A stretch of 9,624 nt of DNA from JAFLUQ01 sp964551215 (GTDB lineage Bacteria; Bacillota; Clostridia; UMGS1883): assembly GCA_964551215.1 (NCBI GenBank), contig CAZKBV010000063.1:1-9624 (forward strand), written 5' to 3'. Position 1 is the first letter of the stretch. Each line of letters begins with the position of its first letter. The notes beneath the pieces were generated by a model. It was given only the letters and a program-made list of their open reading frames with translations. It made no database searches and was not told the origin of the DNA. This document shows, in pieces, positions 6,059 through 9,624 of this stretch. The position numbers and the translations under genes were made by a program.

Positions 6059-6256
6059 TTATTCCTCCTCATAAATAAAAATTCCTTCGATGGGCAGCTT
6101 GAAAACCTTTGAGATTTTAAAGGCGAGCGTTATGGACGGGTTGTATTTCCCGTTTTCAATGGAAATGACCGTCTGCCTTGAAACCTCCAAAAGCCGGGCA
6201 AGCTCCGCCTGAGTTAAACCGGATTCCTTCCTGAGCCGCGCAATTATGTTTTTGAT
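6059..6256 (-). CDS. Small XRE/Cro-type DNA-binding repressor, probable non-AUG start
   Basis: This is a 65-residue helix-turn-helix protein of the XRE/HTH_3 family: KNIIARLRKESGLTQAELAR, then LLEVSRQTVISIENGKYNPS, then a short C-terminal helix pair ending in EEE. SRQTVISIENG is the recognition-helix region. The reading frame is open up to a TTG at 6271, but that codon has no ribosome binding site and would add five residues before the usual family start. A GGAGG at 6269-6265 is placed 8 bases before an AUC codon at 6256, exactly where family members usually begin with Met-Lys-Asn. I therefore place the start at 6256, either a true AUC start or a recent ATG-to-ATC change; TTG 6271 is the conventional alternative. 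It likely represses its own operon through the palindromes upstream. Confidence 0.85.
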   Translation of the reverse strand: MKNIIARLRKESGLTQAELARLLEVSRQTVISIENGKYNPSITLAFKISKVFKLPIEGIFIYEEE

Positions 6257-6264
6257 TTTAATCG

Positions 6265-6269
6265 CCTCC
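6265..6269 (-). promoter_or_regulatory. Ribosome binding site GGAGG that argues for the AUC start
   Basis: GGAGG lies 8 bases upstream of the AUC at 6256 but overlaps the second codon of the alternative TTG-started frame, where it could not serve that start. It is the only good Shine-Dalgarno match near the repressor gene. Confidence 0.65.
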
Positions 6270-6293
6270 AATAAAAAAGTAAAGCATGCTTTA
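6270..6293. repeat. Gene-proximal copy of the direct repeat, with half-intact operator
   Basis: This is a 24-base copy of the sequence at 6542-6564, identical except for one extra A in an A-run. It contains a perfect 14-bp palindrome TAAAGCATGCTTTA (6280-6293). Unlike the distal copy, its symmetry breaks outside those 14 bases on the side facing the insert. Centre-to-centre distance to the other copy is 271 bases. It could be a second operator bound by the XRE protein or half of a target-site duplication. Confidence 0.8.
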
Positions 6294-6541
6294 ATTCCGT
6301 TCGCTGACTTGCGTCAGCTCACTTCGATGGGGCAACCCGCACGGTTTCCCCATCGGAACCCCTTCCGCATCGGGCGCTGGCGCTTACGGAATATAGTTTT
6401 TATTGCGATAAAAACTATATTCCTACCCCGATTAAGGTATAAAATTTCAGGTACACGCCCTGAAATTTTATGATTTTTATCGAAAGGGTGTTTCCTTTCG
6501 AGCTATCCCCCCCTTTTTTTTTTTCAAGTTTGAGATTTGTT
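6294..6541. other. Hairpin-rich non-coding element in the XRE operon leader
   Basis: These 248 bases lie between the two direct repeats and hold no supported gene. A 7-bp pair ATTCCGT/ACGGAAT (6294-6300, 6386-6392) encloses a hairpin GCTGAC/GTCAGC (6303-6318) that has a GCAA tetraloop on the minus strand, and a hairpin CGATGGGG/CCCCATCG (6325-6355) extended inside by AACC/GGTT. Then follow a perfect 16-bp stem with a 4-base loop (6388-6423), a 13-bp stem with a 7-base loop (6439-6471) and an 8-bp stem with a 6-base loop (6480-6501). C7 and T11 runs stand at 6507-6524 on plus. The 6388-6423 stem competes with the closing pair. The outer ends are not inverted repeats. It would be transcribed as leader RNA from the promoter at 6570-6597. 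It may be a mobile intergenic repeat, a structured RNA or both. Confidence 0.6.
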
Positions 6542-6545
6542 AATA

Positions 6546-6569
6546 AAAAGTAAAGCATGCTTTACTTTT
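6546..6569. promoter_or_regulatory. Operator: 24-bp perfect palindrome overlapping the transcription start
   Basis: Bases 6546-6569 are a perfect 24-bp palindrome centred on GCATGC, flanked by A-runs and T-runs. It touches the -10 box of the promoter on its upstream side and covers the predicted start of transcription, an ideal place for a repressor. The obvious candidate is the XRE protein encoded by the first gene of the transcript. The same core recurs at 6280-6293. The 23-base direct-repeat copy is 6542-6564. Confidence 0.75.
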
Positions 6570-6597
6570 AGTATAGCACGCTTTTAAAAAATGTCAA
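6570..6597 (-). promoter_or_regulatory. Strong sigma-A promoter of the XRE operon
   Basis: On the minus strand, a perfect -35 TTGACA (6597-6592) and a near-perfect -10 TATACT (6575-6570) are separated by 16 bases. Predicted transcription starts near 6563, inside the palindromic operator, giving a leader of about 300 bases before the repressor gene. The -35 box begins only 19 bases after the stop codon of the M13 peptidase gene, and no terminator lies between, so some read-through from that gene is likely. Confidence 0.88.
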
Positions 6598-6615
6598 GCA
6601 TATTTTACATTTTTC

Positions 6616-9066
6616 TTATATAAATTTTACTCTGTCCTCGGGAGCGCGGTACATTTTATTTTCTTCGGTGACGCCGTAGAGGTCGTGAAATTCCTCAAAG
6701 TTGGAAAGGACGCAGTTTACTCTCACGCAGGCGGGGGAGTGGGTGTCGTAGCGCGAGCAGTACTTAGCGTATCCGGGATTTATCACCTGCGCCCAGCTCT
6801 TGGCATAGGAGCGAAAGATTTTATCCAAATCCATACCCTTATTTTTAGCCAAAGTTATAACGCAGTCCATGGCCATAATATCCGCTATGTTTTCATTGGA
6901 GGTAAGGCGTCCGTCCACGTTTGTGGAATACGGGCCGACGTATTTATCCACAAGGGAGGCCAGCTTCGCCGCGTTTTTGTTATATGTCTCGTAATCGGCT
7001 TCCTTCCACCATTCCGAGTAGTTGCCGTAGGAATCGTAATAGCTGCCGGTTTCGTCAAAGGCGTGAGAAATTTCGTGGGCAATTGTAAAGCCCAGACTCC
7101 CCAGCTTTTCTTCCGGAGAAAGGTCGGCGGAATATAGGGGTTCTTCCATAATTCCGGCGTAAATATCCACACAGTTGGTGTAAATGTTATAAGAAGCGTT
7201 CACCGTGTAGCAAGGCAGAGAATAGCTTACCGAATGATATATGGCGAATAAGCCGCCGCCCATACTTTGGTAAAGCTCCATGCCTATTTGGGGAACGGAA
7301 GCCCCCTCCGGCACGTTATAGCAGAAATCGCTGTCCTCCTGAAATTTATGCGCCTGTTGACATACGCGGGCTTTCATTTTTTTAAGCTTAGTTACGGCCT
7401 TTGCGGCGGTGGCATTGGAAATTACGTCGCTTTCAAGAAATTTGAGCTTGAAGGTGTCAAGAATCTCGTTTATCATTTCGGTGACTCCGTCAATGTCCAA
7501 ATCATTCCTTCGCCGGAGATATTCTTCCTCAAAATACGGCTCGTACACCCATTCCGCCACAGAGGTGGCATAGCTTTCGGAGGAAGTTATCTCTCCGCCG
7601 CCGAGGAAGGAGGCGTTAAATTCGCTTAACGCGTCTCGGTATGGACGGGGCAGGAAGGTCATAAAGCCGCGCAGATAGTTGATTACGCATACAGCCTGAA
7701 GAGTTTCGCTGTCCGCCTCCGCCATAAGCTCCACGGCCCTGTCGATTTCCTTGATGTCGCTGATGGCGAATACGGCGGTGCGCATAAAACTTTCGTCGGC
7801 AATTTTGCCGAAGGCGGCAAGCACGGGATTTGTTTCCGCCGAGAAGCCGTAGGATTTGTAGCGTTCGGCAAGGTCATCGCGGTCAAAGAAGTAATCCTCG
7901 TCGGGGGAATCGTCCTCTTCCATTCCCGTGCGGACAACCTCCGTGTAGCTTTTGGCGGCCATTTCAACCGAACGCGTAAATTCCGCCGCCTTAGCCGAAG
8001 CTGTATGGGGGTCGGCGAAAAGACCGGTCAAAGAAAGCACCTTTTCCGCATATATCCTGTAGCTTTCAAGAGCGGCGCTTCCGCCTTCAAGCCAGTAGCC
8101 GCTGTCCATTCCGGAGCCGACGAAATCCACGTAGACGCCGCTTATGGGTTCGTAATCCTTATAGTAAACCGAAAAATCGAACATTATGGGAGCAAGGCAT
8201 TTGAGTATCAATTCCCCGTTGAGGCCGCCAACCTGAGAGGCGTCCCCGATGGACATGATACGGCTTAAATCCTCGCTTAAAGCGGAAATATCCGTCTCAC
8301 CGGATTTGTCGAATTCCAAAGCGAGCTTGTAGAGCTTCGCCGCCTGAACCTCCGGAGTGTTCGCGCCGGAGGAAACAAGGCTGTCGTAGCGGTTAAGCAG
8401 GTCGGCGCTTATTTCCTCCAAAATTTTGTCGGTTTTATCGGAAGCGTCATCCATAAGGGAAGCGCTGAGACTGCCCTCTTTAAGCTTGACGCTTGTCAAA
8501 TAATCGTAGTTTACGCTTCCGTAAAAGTCATCGGCGGGATCGGGAGCGGACGCCCCCTCGATTATCCGCTCTTTGAGCAGGGCTACCTGATCCGCCGTAA
8601 TAGGGTCGGAGCTGCCCATAAGGCCGTTGCCGTATCCGTTTAAAAGTCCGGCGGTGTAAAGGCGGGATATATCCTCCGCCGCCCAGTCGGGGACATCGTA
8701 AAATACGGTATCCTCGCGGACGGGAGTAAGAGAAGGCATACACCGGGACAGTATTACCATAGCTTCCAGACGGCTTATCGGGGCTTGGGGCCGGAGGGTA
8801 TTGTCCTCATAGCCGGTTATTATGCCGTTGGCCACGGCAAGCCCCATCTCATGGGGAAAATCCGACTCGCTGCCGTCCGTAAAGGAAGAAATATCGGCGG
8901 CGGGGTAAGCAAAGCTTTCTTCGCCCACAGCGTTGATAAATTGAGCTATTACGTACTGACGGTTTACGGCTTCGCCGCTGTCCGCCAAAGTCGGTATAAA
9001 CGAAAACAGCATTGCCGCCGAAACAATAAGTGATGTGATTTTGGCTTTCAGCTTGAAACAGGGCAT
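6616..9066 (-). CDS. Exported M13 family zinc metallopeptidase with SLH repeats
   Basis: This 816-residue neprilysin/PepO-type peptidase cleaves peptides outside the cell. Residues 1-29 are a signal peptide. Residues 62-110 (GYEDNTLRPQAPISRLEAM) and 122-168 (LNGYGNG..PITADQVALL) are SLH repeats, which usually bind secondary cell-wall polymers and would fix the enzyme to the wall; a partial third SLH segment may precede them (33-49). The M13 N-domain begins at DDFYGSVNYDYL (179-190). The catalytic half shows the substrate-binding NASY (623-626), zinc-binding HEISH (H664, E665, H668), third ligand E725 in ENIAD, and the family end motif DTHSP..VRVN (774-784), all intact. The linker between SLH and zinc motifs is long, as in M13. 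The ATG follows a weak AAAGGCGG. It is 33 bases after the DUF5662 gene with no terminator between, so the two may be co-transcribed. Confidence 0.93.
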   Translation of the reverse strand: MPCFKLKAKITSLIVSAAMLFSFIPTLADSGEAVNRQYVIAQFINAVGEESFAYPAADISSFTDGSESDFPHEMGLAVANGIITGYEDNTLRPQAPISRLEAMVILSRCMPSLTPVREDTVFYDVPDWAAEDISRLYTAGLLNGYGNGLMGSSDPITADQVALLKERIIEGASAPDPADDFYGSVNYDYLTSVKLKEGSLSASLMDDASDKTDKILEEISADLLNRYDSLVSSGANTPEVQAAKLYKLALEFDKSGETDISALSEDLSRIMSIGDASQVGGLNGELILKCLAPIMFDFSVYYKDYEPISGVYVDFVGSGMDSGYWLEGGSAALESYRIYAEKVLSLTGLFADPHTASAKAAEFTRSVEMAAKSYTEVVRTGMEEDDSPDEDYFFDRDDLAERYKSYGFSAETNPVLAAFGKIADESFMRTAVFAISDIKEIDRAVELMAEADSETLQAVCVINYLRGFMTFLPRPYRDALSEFNASFLGGGEITSSESYATSVAEWVYEPYFEEEYLRRRNDLDIDGVTEMINEILDTFKLKFLESDVISNATAAKAVTKLKKMKARVCQQAHKFQEDSDFCYNVPEGASVPQIGMELYQSMGGGLFAIYHSVSYSLPCYTVNASYNIYTNCVDIYAGIMEEPLYSADLSPEEKLGSLGFTIAHEISHAFDETGSYYDSYGNYSEWWKEADYETYNKNAAKLASLVDKYVGPYSTNVDGRLTSNENIADIMAMDCVITLAKNKGMDLDKIFRSYAKSWAQVINPGYAKYCSRYDTHSPACVRVNCVLSNFEEFHDLYGVTEENKMYRAPEDRVKFI

Positions 9067-9085
9067 GATTTTGCCGCCTTTCTTT

Positions 9086-9109
9086 ATTATTTGTTGGGAT
9101 TATTTGTTG
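9086..9109. repeat. Short tandem duplication at the DUF5662 stop codon
   Basis: ATTATTTGTTG occurs at 9086-9096 and again at 9099-9109, a 13-base period. The second copy includes the stop codon of the DUF5662 gene; the first lies in the short leader of the M13 gene. It is probably a slippage or small duplication product. Confidence 0.6.
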
Positions 9110-9624
9110 CGCAGATTTTGTTTTATATACTTGAGAACGGCGGCTTCGCCTTCGTCCTTCAGCATTGTGAGAAGCTTTATAAGCATCGCTTCGGTTTCGG
9201 GGTGGATAAAGCTCCGCTCCTTGGAATTCATATAATATTCGTAGGGAGAAGCGTCGGTATACGCGTCCTTTTTGTATACACGGCTGGCGGCAATGCGGTC
9301 GCACAGCATTTCCCCCACGTAGACGTCCGGCATTTTTACGGGTACCACTTTTTTTGACGGGCCGTTTTCGTAGTCTGTCCAGTATTCTATATGGTGCTTG
9401 TTGCGCCCCTTGTGGTGGAGCCAAGCGCTACTGTAGCCTTTGGCCTCCCGCTCGGCGTTGTTGGGACTGCGGCTGCCCTGATAATAAACGGCTCCCGGAA
9501 TAAATTCCGACGGGGAATATTTGGAAAGGTCGTGGAGCAGGCCCTGTTTGTACAGTCCGGCTCGGAAACAGTATTTCGTAACAAGCAGCTTGTGCCGCGT
9601 TATGGTGCGGAAATGTCCCAAAAT
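9100..9624 (-). CDS. DUF5662 family protein, start outside the window
   Basis: The visible part (about 174 codons) matches DUF5662, a family of about this size common in gut Firmicutes. Conserved features include a FRTITRHKLLV opening, YKQGLLHDLSKYSPSEF with H30-D31, SPNNAERE, WLHHKGRNKHH (67-77) and EMLCDRIAAS (104-113), numbering from the TTG at 9621. The paired His and Asp residues resemble a metal-binding HD-like helical fold, so a hydrolase role is possible but unproven. The TTG at 9621 is the only visible start candidate. The frame is open to the edge and no ribosome binding site is in view, so I treat the 5' end as missing. Confidence 0.85.
   Translation of the reverse strand: MLGHFRTITRHKLLVTKYCFRAGLYKQGLLHDLSKYSPSEFIPGAVYYQGSRSPNNAEREAKGYSSAWLHHKGRNKHHIEYWTDYENGPSKKVVPVKMPDVYVGEMLCDRIAASRVYKKDAYTDASPYEYYMNSKERSFIHPETEAMLIKLLTMLKDEGEAAVLKYIKQNLRNK

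Noticed and set aside
6246..6473. 75-codon plus-strand frame through the hairpin-rich insert
   Set aside because: Runs over inverted repeats, with no ribosome binding site, and begins inside the XRE gene; it is a by-product of the structured sequence.
6294..6541. Classical MITE or insertion sequence
   Set aside because: The ends of the insert are not inverted repeats of one another, there is no transposase fragment, and the flanking direct repeats (23-24 bases) are too long for common transposases.
8849..9424. 191-codon minus-strand frame across the DUF5662/M13 junction
   Set aside because: Overlaps two well-supported genes in another frame, with Arg/Gln-rich composition typical of a frame shadow.

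Overview
The window looks like part of the chromosome of a Gram-positive Clostridia-type bacterium (Oscillospiraceae/Lachnospiraceae-like). This rests on gene content: S-layer homology (SLH) repeats on an exported M13 peptidase, a Cthe_2159-type beta-helix protein, a DUF5662 protein, a lipoprotein with a typical lipobox, GGAGG-type ribosome binding sites and sigma-A promoters. No gene fixes the species. Every gene I can support is on the minus strand, so the text below runs from high to low coordinates, in the direction of transcription.

Region 1 (9624 to 6616): the end of a DUF5662 gene that enters from outside the window, followed after 33 bases by a large exported zinc metallopeptidase of family M13 carrying two SLH repeats. 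Region 2 (6615 to 5657): a strong promoter overlapped by a 24-bp perfect palindrome, a gene-free leader of about 300 bases packed with hairpins and bounded by two copies of the palindrome, then a two-gene operon of a small XRE/Cro-type repressor and a four-helix membrane protein. The repressor appears to lack an AUG/GUG/UUG start at the distance set by its Shine-Dalgarno sequence. The 248 bases between the two palindromes look like an insertion that duplicated about 23 bases of the promoter-operator region.

Region 3 (5572 to 485): a probable operon or gene set. Its promoter carries three TTAA motifs spaced exactly 11 bp apart upstream of a perfect TATAAT, the layout of PhoB/PhoP-type response-regulator sites. 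The genes in order are an exported lipoprotein with a ComEC-like metallo-beta-lactamase domain, a possible 26-codon small ORF, a VTC-type polyphosphate polymerase domain protein, a DUF4956 membrane protein, a membrane-anchored Cthe_2159-type beta-helix protein, and a small Gly/Met/Pro-rich protein with one C-terminal membrane helix. A phosphate-type operator in front of a polyphosphate polymerase suggests a phosphate-responsive, envelope-linked polyphosphate module; this is an inference.

Region 4 (484 to 1): a gene-free stretch with a 15-bp tandem repeat and a long imperfect fold-back, then tRNA-Pro(UGG) with its own promoter and a terminator-like hairpin. The most interesting points are the 11-bp TTAA array, the structured insert between duplicated operators, and the unusual repressor start.
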